Shown: in pieces, positions 55,614 through 63,979 of the stretch
Position numbering within the stretch: the stretch's first letter is position 1
Layout of the letters: each line of letters begins with the position of its first letter
Assembly (NCBI GenBank): GCA_902826635.1
Contig: CADEFQ010000016.1
Span: forward strand, 1-63,979
Origin: an uncultured Pseudomonadota bacterium
GTDB lineage: Bacteria; Pseudomonadota; Gammaproteobacteria; Steroidobacterales; Steroidobacteraceae
DNA length: 63,979 nucleotides
Direction of reading: 5' to 3'
The notes under the pieces: model-generated
What the model saw: the letters and a program-made list of their open reading frames with translations, nothing else
Database searches by the model: none
What the model was told of the DNA's origin: nothing
Program-made: the position numbers and the translations under genes

Positions 55614-56906
55614 TCACACTTCCCGCAGATAGCCCCAGGTGTGCAGGCGGTCGTGGTCCTCGAACCAGCGTTCACCGATGTCATCGCGATAGTACATGTC
55701 GGGGATCATGATGTTGCGGATGCGCGAATAGGCCTGCGCCTGCGCCTGGCGCATCGTCGAGCCGACGCCGCAGACGATCAGCACCACGCCCGAGGTGCCC
55801 GCGACGAACCACTGGCCGTTCACCTGTTTCACGTCCTCGATATGCACTTCTTCGGGAATGCCTTTCTTGAAAAGAATCGCGGCGTTGTGGGAAACCGAAT
55901 TGAACGTGGCCTCGTCGTCGAACGGGAACGGCGAGACGACGATGCGCACGCCGATCTGGAAGCCGCTCTTCACCCTGAACTTCTGCGCCGCCCCGGCGGC
56001 AAGATCGTGGAAGAACTCACCGATCGGCGTCGTCATGCCTTCCTGCTGGATGCTGATCGTCGGGTAGCCGAAGCGCGCGGTGAATTCGAGCGGGTAAATG
56101 CCGTTGCCGTTCACGATGCAATTGAGGTCGATGTAGCCGACATAGCCCTCTTCCGCGAGCTTCGGCTCCATCTTCTTGAGCGTCTGGTTGAAGAGGCGGT
56201 TTGCGCCGCTCCAGAACATCACGGTGCCCATCTCGCCGGTCGAGGGCCCGATGTTGCCGGGGAACAGCTTCTTGTTCTCGAAGTTGACGTTGATCGGATA
56301 GATGAACTCGCGGCCGTTGAAGAACGCGCCGACCGCGATCTCGACGCCGGTGACGCGCCGCTGCAGCTGGAACACCTTGATCTCGTCCGGGAAGGATTTC
56401 TTGTACGCCTCGAGCACGCGCACGACGTCCTGCCCGTCCTCCTCGTCGCCGACGAACAGGCGCCGCTTCACGTTGCCGGCTTCGCCCGAAGGCTTGATCA
56501 CGTAGCGCTCGGGGTTTTCCTTCACGTAGGCGATCGCGGCATCGAAGTCGCTGAACTCGCGATACGGCAGGATGTTGACGCCGGCCCGCTTGAGTTCCTC
56601 CTGGCCAAAGGAGCGATCGTCCTCGAGCCGGTCGGTGTACGACGTGCCGCCGATCACTTTCTTGCCGCGGGCGCGCAGCTGCTGCGCCCGCTCGCCCTGG
56701 CCCAGCGTGTCGTCGAAGACGATGACGTCGGCCCAGTCGACGTCCGCCTCCCAGTCGAGGGTTTTCGTGACGAAACCGTCCGCGATCTCGCGTTCCTTGG
56801 CGTTGTCGATGTAATAGCGGACTTCATGGCCTTCCTTGGCGACCTGCCAGGCGATATCGCTGATCAGGGCGGAAAGCGAGACGAACAGAAAGCGGCGCGG
56901 TTCCAT
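55614..56906 (-). CDS. ATP-grasp protein resembling phosphoribosylamine--glycine ligase (PurD-like)
   Basis: A 430-aa protein starting at ATG 56904-56906. The central part (about 100-320) is an ATP-grasp fold with RYVIKPSGEAGNVKRRLFVGDEEDG and YPLEFTARFGYPTI, where the acidic and aromatic residues match the PurD metal-binding site. The C-terminus (GVVLIVCGVGSTMRQAQAQAY, YYRDDIGER) resembles the PurD C-domain. The N-terminal GGREHA motif of true PurD is absent; it is FLFVSLSALISDIAWQV instead. It is therefore a paralogue likely to ligate a different amine and carboxylate. It heads a seven-gene operon and is divergent from a PEBP gene. Confidence 0.8.
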   Translation of the reverse strand: MEPRRFLFVSLSALISDIAWQVAKEGHEVRYYIDNAKEREIADGFVTKTLDWEADVDWADVIVFDDTLGQGERAQQLRARGKKVIGGTSYTDRLEDDRSFGQEELKRAGVNILPYREFSDFDAAIAYVKENPERYVIKPSGEAGNVKRRLFVGDEEDGQDVVRVLEAYKKSFPDEIKVFQLQRRVTGVEIAVGAFFNGREFIYPINVNFENKKLFPGNIGPSTGEMGTVMFWSGANRLFNQTLKKMEPKLAEEGYVGYIDLNCIVNGNGIYPLEFTARFGYPTISIQQEGMTTPIGEFFHDLAAGAAQKFRVKSGFQIGVRIVVSPFPFDDEATFNSVSHNAAILFKKGIPEEVHIEDVKQVNGQWFVAGTSGVVLIVCGVGSTMRQAQAQAYSRIRNIMIPDMYYRDDIGERWFEDHDRLHTWGYLREV

Positions 56907-56948
56907 GGGCTCGTGACTATACCGGGCACCGCTGGCAAACTCGCGCCC

Positions 56949-57521
56949 ATGAGCCGTCCCCTGTCCGCCCTGGCCGCTGCCGCGCTGCTGACCGCCGCCG
57001 CGCTGGCGCCCGCCGCGGCTGCCGAGCCTGCCACCTTCACCGTCACGTCCGCGGCCTTCGCGCCCGGCGGGATGCTGACGAACGAACAGGTGTTCAATGG
57101 CTTTGGTTGCTCGGGCAAGAACGTCTCGCCCGCCCTCGTCTGGAAGAACGCCCCGGCCGGCACGAAAAGCTTTGCGCTGATGGTGTACGACCCCGATGCC
57201 CCGACCGGCAGCGGCTGGTGGCACTGGGTCGTCTACAACCTGTCGGCGGGAACCCACAGCCTGCCGGCGGGTGCAGGTTCGACTGACGGCCGGCACTTGC
57301 CGGCGGGCGCGCTGCAGGGCCGGACAGATTTCGGCACCGTGGGCTACGGGGGCGCCTGCCCACCGCAGGGCAGCCGGCCGCACCGCTACTTTTTCCGCGT
57401 GTTCGCCCTCAAGATCGACAAGCTCGACGTGCCGGCGGACGCCACCGCGGCCCTGATCGGCTTCATGGTGAATGCAAATTCACTCGCGGTCGCCGAAACG
57501 CAGGCGATTTACGGGCGCTGA
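56949..57521 (+). CDS. YbhB/YbcL (PEBP/Raf kinase inhibitor-like) family protein, exported
   Basis: A 190-aa protein with a signal peptide (MSRPLSALAAAALLTAAALAPAAAA). The PEBP fold is seen in FNGFGCSGKNVSPALVWKNAPAGTKSFALMVYDPDAPTGSGWWHWVVYNL and YGGACPPQGSRPHRYFFRVFAL. These motifs include DPDAP and HRYFF, which line the anion/ligand pocket. The bacterial function is not established. It is followed one base later by a 44-aa small membrane protein and is divergent from the PurD-like operon, 42 bp apart. Confidence 0.92.
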   Translation: MSRPLSALAAAALLTAAALAPAAAAEPATFTVTSAAFAPGGMLTNEQVFNGFGCSGKNVSPALVWKNAPAGTKSFALMVYDPDAPTGSGWWHWVVYNLSAGTHSLPAGAGSTDGRHLPAGALQGRTDFGTVGYGGACPPQGSRPHRYFFRVFALKIDKLDVPADATAALIGFMVNANSLAVAETQAIYGR

Positions 57522-57522
57522 C

Positions 57523-57657
57523 ATGGCCACCGAACGACGCAGCACGGCGTGGCCGTGGATCCTCGTGCCGATCATCTCGCTGCTCGTGTTCTTCGGCCTG
57601 CGCTCCTGCAAGGAGCCGGCCGACACCCCTCAGATCGAAACGGTCGTCGGGTTGTAA
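57523..57657 (+). CDS. Small single-span membrane protein (44 aa)
   Basis: ATG 57523 begins one base after the PEBP stop. The product is MATERRSTAWPWILVPIISL followed by LVFFGLRSCKEPADTPQ and a short polar tail, so it has one helix (about 11-27) and a Cys just after it. It overlaps the convergent monooxygenase gene by 28 bases. Its composition and coupling to the upstream gene favour a real gene; there is no recognised family. Confidence 0.55.
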   Translation: MATERRSTAWPWILVPIISLLVFFGLRSCKEPADTPQIETVVGL

Positions 57658-58805
57658 TCGAAAAGACCCAGGCGCTCGTCGGCCGCCTGGCCGCCGGTCT
57701 TGCTCGCGTAGTGCTCGGGCTCGTGCGAATGGAAGACCTTGACGGCGTTGCGCGATTCACGCACCACGAATGACGCACGCGGGATGCGCGCCGCCTCGTA
57801 GCGGGCGAGTGCGGCCTCGAGCGAGGGCTCGGCGGCGAGGGCACGCGCCAGCACCACCCCGTCTTCGATCGCGAGTACGGCGCCGTGGCCCAAGAACGGC
57901 AACACCGGGTGCGCCGCATCGCCGAGCAACGTCACGCGCCCGCTGCTCCAGCGCGTGAGCGGCTCACGGTCGAAGAGGCCCCACTTGAAGAGCAGTTCGG
58001 GCGGTACGGCCGCGAGGAAACTGCGCACCTCGGGGTGCCAGCCCTCGAATTCCTGCATCAGTTCGTCGACGGTCGAGCGGATCGACCAGCCCTCTTCGCT
58101 CCACGCCGCGCGTTCGGCGAAGGCGACGAAATTGAGCGTCTTCCCGCTGCGCACCGGATAGCGGTTCACGAGATGCCCCGGTCCGACAAAGATGCCGGAC
58201 GGCGGATCGAGCACGGCCGGCGGTACCTGGTCCATCGGCACGAGGCCCCGCCAGGCGATGTAGCCCGTGTACTTCGGGCCGCTGTCACCAAAGAGCGCCT
58301 GGCGCATCAGCGAACGCGAACCATCCGCGCCGATCGCGAGACCGGCGCTCGCGCTCGTGCCGTCGGCGAAGCGGAGTCGCACCTCGTTGGCATCCTGGAC
58401 GAGAGAATCGAAGTGCTTGTTGAGCCGGATCGCCGCCGGGTCGTTCGCCCGCACCGCCGCAGCGAGTGCATCGTGCAGGTCGGCGCGGTGGACGAGGTAG
58501 TAACGCTCGCCGTACTTCTCGAGCAGCGCGCGGCCGCGGTTGGTCCACTGCAGGGCGCGACCGTCCCGGTAGTGACGTACCGCCTGGTCCTCGGGCAGGT
58601 ACGAAAACGAGTCCAGGGCCGGGCCCAGGCCGAGGTGCCGCAGCGCATGCGCCGCGCTCGGGCTCAGCGACAGCCCCGCGCCCACTTCGGCGAGCTGGGG
58701 TGCCTGCTCATAAACCGTGACGCCGAAGCCGGCGCGTTGTAGCGCGAGCGCGGCGGTCAACCCGCCGATGCCTCCGCCGACGACCGCAATTTGAAGATCT
58801 CCCAT
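57630..58805 (-). CDS. FAD-dependent monooxygenase (salicylate hydroxylase-like)
   Basis: A 391-aa class A flavin monooxygenase starting at ATG 58803-58805. GGGIGG (10-15) binds the ADP part of FAD, GADGSRS is the DG motif, and VTLLGDAAHPVLPFLGHGAVLAIEDG is the second FAD-binding GD motif. It hydroxylates an aromatic or similar ring using NAD(P)H and oxygen. Related enzymes include salicylate and 3-hydroxybenzoate hydroxylases. An upstream in-frame extension to 59024 overlaps the rimO promoter region and is rejected. It is alone on its strand, divergent from rimO. Confidence 0.92.
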   Translation of the reverse strand: MGDLQIAVVGGGIGGLTAALALQRAGFGVTVYEQAPQLAEVGAGLSLSPSAAHALRHLGLGPALDSFSYLPEDQAVRHYRDGRALQWTNRGRALLEKYGERYYLVHRADLHDALAAAVRANDPAAIRLNKHFDSLVQDANEVRLRFADGTSASAGLAIGADGSRSLMRQALFGDSGPKYTGYIAWRGLVPMDQVPPAVLDPPSGIFVGPGHLVNRYPVRSGKTLNFVAFAERAAWSEEGWSIRSTVDELMQEFEGWHPEVRSFLAAVPPELLFKWGLFDREPLTRWSSGRVTLLGDAAHPVLPFLGHGAVLAIEDGVVLARALAAEPSLEAALARYEAARIPRASFVVRESRNAVKVFHSHEPEHYASKTGGQAADERLGLFDYNPTTVSI

Positions 58806-58923
58806 GGGTGGAAGTTTCCCGCAGCTTCCGCGAGGTGGCGAGGGCCCGCGCGTGGGAGGGTTCAACGGGCGGACAATCCGGCGGTCGAAGTGATGACGCG
58901 TCCGGCTGGTGGCCTCGGCCACG

Positions 58924-58929
58924 TATAAT
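58924..58929 (+). promoter_or_regulatory. Consensus -10 element (TATAAT) six bases before the rimO ATG
   Basis: TATAAT at 58924-58929 is a perfect -10. The rimO ATG begins at 58936, seven bases later, where transcription would be expected to start. No -35 or ribosome binding site is clear. The mRNA would be leaderless. Confidence 0.55.
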
Positions 58930-58935
58930 TGCCCC

Positions 58936-60264
58936 ATGCCCCGCCCCGCCCCCCGCGCCCCCAAAGTCGGCTTCGTGAGCCTCGGCTGCCCGAAGGCGCT
59001 GGTCGATTCCGAACGCATCCTCACGCACCTGCGCGCCGAGGGCTACGCGGTCGCGCCCACCTACGACGACGCCGACGTGGTGGTCGTCAACACCTGCGGC
59101 TTCATCGACGCCGCGATCGACGAATCGCTCGATGCGATCGGCGAGGCGCTCGAGCAGAACGGTCGCGTCATCGTCACCGGCTGCCTCGGCGCGCGACCTG
59201 AACGCATCCTCGAGCGCCACCCGCGCGTGCTGAAGGTCACCGGCGCGCACGCGTATGAAGATGTGATCGGCGCGGTGCACGAGCACCTGCCGCCGCAGCA
59301 CGATCCGTTCCTCGATCTCGTGCCGCCGCAGGGCGTGAAGCTCACGCCGCGGCACTACGCCTACGTGAAGATCGCCGAAGGCTGCAACCACAAGTGCAGC
59401 TTCTGCATCATCCCCTCGATGCGCGGGCGCCTCGCGAGCCGCCCGATCGACGAAGTGCTGCGCGAAAGCGAAAAGCTGGTGCACGCGGGCGTCAAGGAAT
59501 TGTTGATCATCTCGCAGGACACGAGCGCCTACGGCTCGGACCTCAAGTATGCCGGGCGCGAATGGCGCGGCTCGATGCGCGAGACGCGCTTCCTCGATCT
59601 TGCACGCGGCCTCGGCGAGCTGGGCGCGTGGGTGCGCCTGCACTATGTGTACCCCTACCCGCATGTCGACGACGTGATCCCGCTGATGGCGGAAGGCAAG
59701 ATCCTGCCGTATCTCGACGTGCCCTTTCAGCACGGCAGCCCCTCGGTGCTGAAGCGCATGAAGCGCCCCGCGCATGCGGAGAACACGCTCGCGCGCATCC
59801 GCGCGTGGCGCACGACCTGCCCGGAGCTCGTGATCCGCAGTACTTTCATCGTCGGCTTTCCGGGCGAAACCGACGCCGAGTTCGACGAGCTCCTTGCGTG
59901 GCTCAACGAAGCGCAGCTCGATCGCGTGGGTTGCTTCACCTATTCGCCGGTCGAAGGCGCGACCGCGAACGCACTCCCCGACGCAGTGCCTGACGAAGTG
60001 AAGGCCGAGCGCCAGGCGCGCTTCATGGAGCGCGCACAGGCGATCAGCGCCGCACGCCTCGCGAAGCGGGTCGGCACGCGCATGCGTGTGCTGGTCGATC
60101 GCGTCGATGGCGCCCTCGCGATTGCGCGCGGCCCGGGCGATGCGCCGGAGATCGACGGCGTGGTGCGGATCCGCAAGGGTGGCAAGCTCGCGGTGGGCGA
60201 GTTCGCCGACGTCGAGATCACGGCGGCAGACGCTTACGATCTCGACGCGCGCGTCGCCACCTGA
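58936..60264 (+). CDS. rimO: Ribosomal protein S12 methylthiotransferase RimO
   Basis: A 442-aa radical SAM enzyme that adds a methylthio group to Asp88 (E. coli numbering 89) of ribosomal protein S12. The N-terminal cluster is held by C18 ([10 protein letters not shown]), C54 (NTCGF) and C83 (GCLGAR). The radical SAM cluster is CNHKCSFC (C150, C154, C157). [13 protein letters not shown] and [15 protein letters not shown] are family-specific. A TRAM domain ends the protein (about 375-440). The start is ATG 58936, directly downstream of a consensus -10. Its 3' end overlaps the convergent 86-aa gene by 47 bases. Confidence 0.96.
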   Translation: MPRPAPRAPKVGFVSLGCPKALVDSERILTHLRAEGYAVAPTYDDADVVVVNTCGFIDAAIDESLDAIGEALEQNGRVIVTGCLGARPERILERHPRVLKVTGAHAYEDVIGAVHEHLPPQHDPFLDLVPPQGVKLTPRHYAYVKIAEGCNHKCSFCIIPSMRGRLASRPIDEVLRESEKLVHAGVKELLIISQDTSAYGSDLKYAGREWRGSMRETRFLDLARGLGELGAWVRLHYVYPYPHVDDVIPLMAEGKILPYLDVPFQHGSPSVLKRMKRPAHAENTLARIRAWRTTCPELVIRSTFIVGFPGETDAEFDELLAWLNEAQLDRVGCFTYSPVEGATANALPDAVPDEVKAERQARFMERAQAISAARLAKRVGTRMRVLVDRVDGALAIARGPGDAPEIDGVVRIRKGGKLAVGEFADVEITAADAYDLDARVAT

Positions 60265-60478
60265 ACGCGGCCTGCGCAGCGAGCAACGCGTAGCCCGCCC
60301 ATTTCACGCGGCGTAGCGCGGAAAGCCTGCCGACGAGCGACGCGCCGGCGAGCACCCAGGTGAGCCCCTTCGCGCCGGCGAGCGTATCGATCGAGCCGCG
60401 CAACGTGCGCCGCTGCAGCTCCGCTTCGAGCTCAAGCAGCTTCGCGCGGTTTTCCAGGTTCGAGCGCTTCGCTGTCAC
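60218..60478 (-). CDS. YqjK-like small protein
   Basis: An 86-aa protein starting at GTG 60476-60478. It has a charged helical front ([33 protein letters not shown]) and two short hydrophobic stretches ([26 protein letters not shown]), ending in an Arg/Lys-rich tail. This is the layout of YqjK, third gene of the yqjDEK-type cluster, and the order here (YqjD-like, YqjE-like, this) supports it. It overlaps the upstream gene by 47 bases and the convergent rimO by 47 bases. The assignment rests mainly on position. Confidence 0.6.
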   Translation of the reverse strand: MTAKRSNLENRAKLLELEAELQRRTLRGSIDTLAGAKGLTWVLAGASLVGRLSALRRVKWAGYALLAAQAAFRWRRARRDRKRLPP

Positions 60479-60827
60479 GTTTCAGGGTGTCGATGAGTTG
60501 GGCAAAGAGGCGCTCGCGCCGCTGCAGGGCGCGCCGGAAGAGTACGCCGCAGACGATCGCGATCGCAGCGAGAGCGCCGGCCAGCACACCCAGTACGATG
60601 AAACGGATGCGTGGCTCGAACGACAGCGCCGCCCACAGGATCGCCGCAAAAATCGCCAGGGCGGCGCTCGTGCCGCTGGCGACCGCGAGCGCGATCTGCC
60701 GCCCGAGCGCGGCCTTCTCCCGCTGCAGGTCGACGGCCAGGATCTCGAGCCGCGTCTGCGCGATGCGCAGCCCCTGGGCTCCGAGACTGAGCGCCTCGTC
60801 GAGGATGCGCTGGGTCGGCGAAGACAC
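60432..60827 (-). CDS. YqjE-like phage holin family membrane protein
   Basis: A 131-aa inner membrane protein with an amphipathic helical start (RILDEALSLGAQGLRIAQTRLEILAVDLQREKA) and two transmembrane helices (IALAVASGTSAALAIFAAILWAAL, FIVLGVLAGALAAIAIVCGVLF). This is the architecture of the holin superfamily III/YqjE group. YqjE proteins are not proven holins; they appear with ribosome-binding YqjD in stationary-phase membranes. It follows the YqjD-like gene by 17 bases. Confidence 0.85.
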   Translation of the reverse strand: MSSPTQRILDEALSLGAQGLRIAQTRLEILAVDLQREKAALGRQIALAVASGTSAALAIFAAILWAALSFEPRIRFIVLGVLAGALAAIAIVCGVLFRRALQRRERLFAQLIDTLKRDSEALEPGKPREAA

Positions 60828-60844
60828 GGCCCGCCGGCGCTGCT

Positions 60845-61165
60845 TCAGCTACGCCGCGAGAGCAGCGCGCCGATCACGACGCCGGCTGCCGCGGCAATCG
60901 CCACGGCGGCCCACGGATTGCCACGCACGTACTGATCGGCGGTGGCCGCGGCCTGGTCGGTGAGCTGGCGCGCATCGGTCTCGATCGACGAGAGACGCGC
61001 GCGCGCACTCTTGACCGTGGCTTCGACCCGCTCGCGCAAGCGCTGCGCCGCCTCGCCCGACTGGCCGGTGAGCGAATGCAGCATGTCCTCCGCCTGCGCG
61101 ATCAGGTCGCGCAGGTCGTCGCCGGCGGCGCCGTCGTTCGCGGCGGTATCGCTTTCGGTGCTCAT
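60845..61165 (-). CDS. DUF883/YqjD-ElaB family membrane-anchored protein
   Basis: A 106-aa protein. Residues about 16-80 are a long charged helix (LRDLIAQAEDMLHSLTGQSGEAAQRLRERVEATVKSARARLSSIETDARQLTDQAAATADQYVR) and the C-terminus is GNPWAAVAIAAAAGVVIGALLSRR, the hallmark of YqjD/ElaB. These tail-anchored proteins bind ribosomes and are induced in stationary phase in E. coli. ATG 61163-61165 overlaps the upstream lipoprotein gene by four bases, so the cluster is coupled. Confidence 0.92.
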   Translation of the reverse strand: MSTESDTAANDGAAGDDLRDLIAQAEDMLHSLTGQSGEAAQRLRERVEATVKSARARLSSIETDARQLTDQAAATADQYVRGNPWAAVAIAAAAGVVIGALLSRRS

Positions 61166-61764
61166 GACGCCGGGGCGAGCCCAAGGGCCACGAGCACTTC
61201 GCTTCCCTTGTCCTTCACGGATTTCGCCTTGCCGGCTGCGTCGATGGCATTGCCCGAATTGAACGCCTCGTTCGCCTCGGCCCAGGTGGTCTTCATCCAG
61301 TCGAGCCCCGACTTCGCGTTGTCGTAGGCTTCCGTGGAAATGTTCTTCGGCAGCCGCTTCGCCTTGCCGAGGATTTCGACGCGGCTCTGGATCGCCTCGA
61401 CCATCTTCGGCAGGTCGGTGGCGTAGCCGGTCCATTGCTCCTTCGCCGCGGCGGTGGCCGCTTCCCATTCGTGCTTCTTCGCCGCAGTCGCGTCGCGCAG
61501 CGCGGCGAGCTTGTCCCACATTCCAGGCGCAGCGGCGAGCACCGCCTTGTAGTCGCCCTTCGCGAGGTTGTCCTTCAGGCCCGTGAGTGTCGTATCGAGG
61601 GCCGACATGTCCTCGGGCAGCAGGCGCGCGGCATCGTCCTTGAACGCGGCGAGCGCGGTTTCCGCGTCGGCGATTGCCTTCGTGGCCGGACCCTTCTGGT
61701 TCGCGCAGCCGGCGGCGAGCGCGAGGACCGCGACCGCGGTGATCAACAGGCTTCGCTTCAACAT
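61162..61764 (-). CDS. Predicted lipoprotein, helical
   Basis: A 200-aa protein with a lipoprotein signal (MLKRSLLITAVAVLALAAGC, lipobox LAAGC, Cys20) and a wholly helical, Ala/Lys-rich mature part with regular Trp residues (AAPGMWDKLAALRDATAAKKHEWEAATAAAKEQW, WMKTTWAEANEAF). I do not know the family. It is first in the operon with the YqjD/YqjE/YqjK-like genes, which suggests a cell-envelope partner of that stress cluster. GGAGGACTCCC lies just before ATG 61764. Confidence 0.75.
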   Translation of the reverse strand: MLKRSLLITAVAVLALAAGCANQKGPATKAIADAETALAAFKDDAARLLPEDMSALDTTLTGLKDNLAKGDYKAVLAAAPGMWDKLAALRDATAAKKHEWEAATAAAKEQWTGYATDLPKMVEAIQSRVEILGKAKRLPKNISTEAYDNAKSGLDWMKTTWAEANEAFNSGNAIDAAGKAKSVKDKGSEVLVALGLAPAS

Positions 61765-61801
61765 GGGAGTCCTCCATCGGGCGGCTGAGGGACCCCCGAG
61801 G

Positions 61802-63637
61802 TTACTCGACCGTGACGCTTTTCGCGAGGTTGCGCGGCTGGTCGACGTCCGTGCCCTTCAGGATCGCCACGTGGTACGACAGCAGCTGCAGCGGCACCGT
61901 GTAGACGGCGGGCGCCTGGAAATAGCTGACATGCTTCGGCATCTGGATCACGGTGACGCCGTCGGAGGGCTCGAAGCCGGCTTCCGGATCGGCGAACACG
62001 ATCAGCTCGCCACCGCGCGCGCGCACTTCCATCAGGTTCGACTTCAGCTTCTCCAGCAGATCGTTGTTCGGCGCAACGGTGATCACCGGCATGCCGGCAT
62101 CGACGAGCGCGAGCGGACCGTGCTTCAGCTCACCCGCCGGGTAGGCTTCGGCGTGGATGTAGGAGATCTCCTTGAGCTTGAGCGCACCTTCCATCGCGAT
62201 CGGGTGCAGCGCGCCGCGACCGAGGAACAGCGTGTGCTGCTTGTCGGCGAAACGCTCCGCGAGGCGATGGATGATCGGATCGAGCGTGAGGGTCTTCTCG
62301 ATCAGGCCCGGAATCTCGATCAGGCGCGCAATGAGACCGCGCTCGCGCTCGGCATCGGCGCTGTGATACTTCGCGAGCGCGACGACCAGCATCGACAGCG
62401 CCATCAGCTGCGTCGTGAACGCCTTGGTGGAAGCGACCCCGATCTCCGGGCCCGCGCGCGTGAGCATCACGAGCTCGGATTCGCGCACCAGCGAGCTTTC
62501 CGGCTGGTTGCAGATCGCGAGCGAAGCGAGATAGCCCGCCTGTTTCGCGAGACGCAGCGCCGCGAGCGTGTCGGCGGTCTCACCCGACTGCGAGATCGTC
62601 ACGAAGAGCGAATTGCGCAGCACCACCGGGTTGCGATAGCGGTACTCGCTCGCGATCTCGACCGAGCACGGCAGCTTGCAGATCTGTTCGATGAAATAGC
62701 GCGCGACGGCGCCGGCGTGATAGCTCGTGCCGCAGGCCACGATGTGCACGTGCTCGGTGCGGCGGAAGATTTCGCCCGCCGCCGGCCCAAAGGCGGCGTC
62801 GAGCAGCCGCCCGTGCGCGACGCGCTCCTGCAGCGTGTCGGCGACAGCGCGCGGCTGTTCGTGGATTTCCTTCAGCATGAAGTGCCGGTACGGGCCCTTC
62901 TCCGCGGCGTCGGCCGACAGCTCGCTCTCGTGCGGCGGGCGGTCCGCGGCATTGCCGTCGCGATCGATGATGCGCACGCTTGAGAGGCTCACCTCCGCGA
63001 CATCGCCCTCCTCCATGAAGATGAACTTGCGCGTGACCGGCAACAGCGCAGCGACGTCCGAGGCGACGAAATTCTCGCCGACCCCGAGGCCGATCACGAC
63101 CGGGCAGCCCTCGCGCGCCAGGATCACGCGGTCCGGCGCGGCGGAACTCACCACTGCAAGGGCGTAGGCGCCCTCGAGCTCGGCGACGGTGGCGCGCACG
63201 GCCTTGAACAGGTCGCCCAGCTTGGCGAGGTGAAAGTGGATGCGGTGCGCGATCACCTCGGTGTCGGTCTCCGAGGTGAAGTTGTAACCCGCGCGTGTCA
63301 ACTCGGCGCGCAGTTCCTCGTGGTTCTCGATGATGCCGTTGTGCACGATCGCGAGCCCGTCGCGCGAGACGTGCGGGTGGGCATTGCGTTCGCTCGGCAC
63401 GCCGTGTGTCGCCCAGCGGGTGTGCGCGATGCCGAGCTTGCCTGCGAGCGGCTGCTTCGTGAGCGCCTCCTCGAGCATCTTCACCTTGCCCACCGTGCGC
63501 ACGCGCTCGAGCTGCTGGCCGCCATCGAGGACAGCGAGCCCCGCGGAGTCATAGCCCCGGTACTCGAGGCGGCGCAGCCCCTCGATCAGGATCGGGACGA
63601 TATTGCGTTCCGCGACGGCTCCGACGATTCCACACAT
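61802..63637 (-). CDS. glmS: Glutamine--fructose-6-phosphate aminotransferase (isomerizing)
   Basis: A 611-aa enzyme making glucosamine-6-phosphate for peptidoglycan and lipopolysaccharide. Cys2 of [10 protein letters not shown] is the glutaminase nucleophile once Met is removed. [16 protein letters not shown] and [11 protein letters not shown] are further glutaminase elements. SIS domains are seen as [15 protein letters not shown] and [17 protein letters not shown], and the C-terminus AKSVTVE is conserved. There is no ribozyme of the Gram-positive glmS type. The ModA gene upstream on the same strand ends only 17 bases away. Confidence 0.97.
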   Translation of the reverse strand: MCGIVGAVAERNIVPILIEGLRRLEYRGYDSAGLAVLDGGQQLERVRTVGKVKMLEEALTKQPLAGKLGIAHTRWATHGVPSERNAHPHVSRDGLAIVHNGIIENHEELRAELTRAGYNFTSETDTEVIAHRIHFHLAKLGDLFKAVRATVAELEGAYALAVVSSAAPDRVILAREGCPVVIGLGVGENFVASDVAALLPVTRKFIFMEEGDVAEVSLSSVRIIDRDGNAADRPPHESELSADAAEKGPYRHFMLKEIHEQPRAVADTLQERVAHGRLLDAAFGPAAGEIFRRTEHVHIVACGTSYHAGAVARYFIEQICKLPCSVEIASEYRYRNPVVLRNSLFVTISQSGETADTLAALRLAKQAGYLASLAICNQPESSLVRESELVMLTRAGPEIGVASTKAFTTQLMALSMLVVALAKYHSADAERERGLIARLIEIPGLIEKTLTLDPIIHRLAERFADKQHTLFLGRGALHPIAMEGALKLKEISYIHAEAYPAGELKHGPLALVDAGMPVITVAPNNDLLEKLKSNLMEVRARGGELIVFADPEAGFEPSDGVTVIQMPKHVSYFQAPAVYTVPLQLLSYHVAILKGTDVDQPRNLAKSVTVE

Positions 63638-63654
63638 GGGCGGCTGGTCTCCGG

Positions 63655-63979
63655 TCAGGGTCGCGTATTTTGCCTGAATGCCTGCGGTTCTGCCTTCGGC
63701 TTGGTGAAGCCATAGCGCGCGAACGCGGCCTGGGCCGCCGGGGTTCCAAGGAAGGCGAGGAAGGCGGCGCCCGCCGGCCGCCCACCGGTCGGCACCGCGG
63801 CAGGGTACGCGATGGGGGCGTGCGTACTGTCCGGAAACAGACCCACGACCTTTACTTTTTTGTCGATGAGCGCATCGGTCGCGTAGACGATGCCCAGCGG
63901 TGCCTCACCGCGCGCGACGAACGCGAGCGCCGCGCGAACGTTGTCGGCGCTCGCAAGGCGATCCGCGACGCTGTCCCAG
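63655..63979 (-). CDS. modA: Molybdate ABC transporter substrate-binding protein ModA, C-terminal fragment
   Basis: The visible 107 C-terminal residues read off the right edge as [20 protein letters not shown], then [20 protein letters not shown] and [20 protein letters not shown]. These blocks match Mod[23 protein letters not shown] includes the molybdate-contacting Tyr/Asp region. The N-terminal signal peptide lies outside the window. It should supply molybdenum, for instance to the molybdenum hydroxylase encoded 16 kb to the left, though the two genes need not be related. Confidence 0.88.
   Translation of the reverse strand, partial: WDSVADRLASADNVRAALAFVARGEAPLGIVYATDALIDKKVKVVGLFPDSTHAPIAYPAAVPTGGRPAGAAFLAFLGTPAAQAAFARYGFTKPKAEPQAFRQNTRP

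Noticed and set aside
55599-57000. Plus-strand frame covering the PurD-like and methyltransferase genes
   Set aside because: It is the mirror frame of the minus-strand ATP-grasp gene; only its end (from ATG 56949) is real, as the PEBP gene.
63637-63654. A possible glmS ribozyme or other riboswitch before glmS
   Set aside because: The gap to the upstream modA gene is only 17 bases, too short for any riboswitch; the glmS ribozyme is a Gram-positive element.

Overview
The window is about 64 kb of GC-rich (visibly near two-thirds G+C), densely packed bacterial chromosome with no rRNA, tRNA, insertion sequence, phage or CRISPR array that I can see. The gene families (PurT, RimO, DinB, FadE, GspA/GspB, YqjD/YqjE-like proteins, TonB-dependent receptors with an EVVVTAQKR-type N-terminus) point to a gammaproteobacterium with an oligotrophic, lipid-degrading lifestyle. 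The Steroidobacter/Nevskia/Xanthomonad side of the class is my best guess, by inference only.

Layout, left to right. 1-3.8 kb: a Tat-exported sarcosine-oxidase-family flavoprotein (cut by the left edge), divergent from a TonB-dependent receptor. 3.8-7.2 kb: a four-gene Mla-like lipid transport operon (STAS-permease, ATPase, MCE protein, PqiC-like lipoprotein). 7.3-8.5 kb: purT, apparently starting at CTG. 8.5-10.9 kb: a YtrA-like GntR regulator with its ABC transporter and an overlooked 52-aa membrane peptide, behind a textbook promoter/operator. 11.1-17.4 kb: mdh, a SYLF-domain protein, fadE, a DUF3667 membrane protein and dinB, almost all overlapping. 17.5-21.7 kb: two SDRs, a quinone-oxidoreductase-like MDR, an acyl-CoA dehydrogenase and a small unknown protein. 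21.7-23.1 kb: a DUF1326/DUF2182 pair. 23.1-24.3 kb: an HTH/nucleotidyltransferase toxin-antitoxin-like module with two identical operator copies at its start codon. 24.4-34.3 kb: a divergent catabolic island. On the minus strand two adjacent acyl-CoA dehydrogenases are followed by a TonB receptor; on the plus strand lie a FadJ-like bifunctional enzyme, a thiolase and an acyl-CoA ligase. 34.3-38.5 kb: GspA-like ATPase, GspB and a DhaL/FakA-middle/DegV fusion that looks like a one-chain fatty-acid kinase. 38.5-40.2 kb: dodecin, GNAT and a secreted unknown. 40.3-43.7 kb: a TonB-C protein and a Ser/Thr kinase, both with degenerate receiver domains. 43.7-49.8 kb: an NTP/NDP-exchanger-like MFS, an NmrA-like lipoprotein, a two-subunit molybdenum hydroxylase and a secreted M20 peptidase. 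49.9-51.1 kb: a GT4 glycosyltransferase. 51.1-56.9 kb: a tight seven-gene minus-strand operon (PurD-like ATP-grasp, methyltransferase, two unknowns, a YdcZ-type DMT transporter, CobW GTPase, WD40 protein). 56.9-64 kb: a PEBP protein, a flavin monooxygenase, rimO (apparently leaderless), a YqjD/YqjE/YqjK-like stress cluster with a lipoprotein, glmS and the C-terminus of modA.

The common theme is lipid handling: two TonB receptors for outer-membrane uptake, an MCE transporter between membranes, CoA activation, four acyl-CoA dehydrogenases, hydratase/dehydrogenase, thiolase and a possible fatty-acid kinase. The most unusual items are the paired pseudo-receiver proteins, the seven-gene ATP-grasp/methyltransferase/CobW/WD40 operon, the fatty-acid-kinase fusion and the toxin-antitoxin operator duplication. 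There is no gene-free stretch longer than 300 bases.
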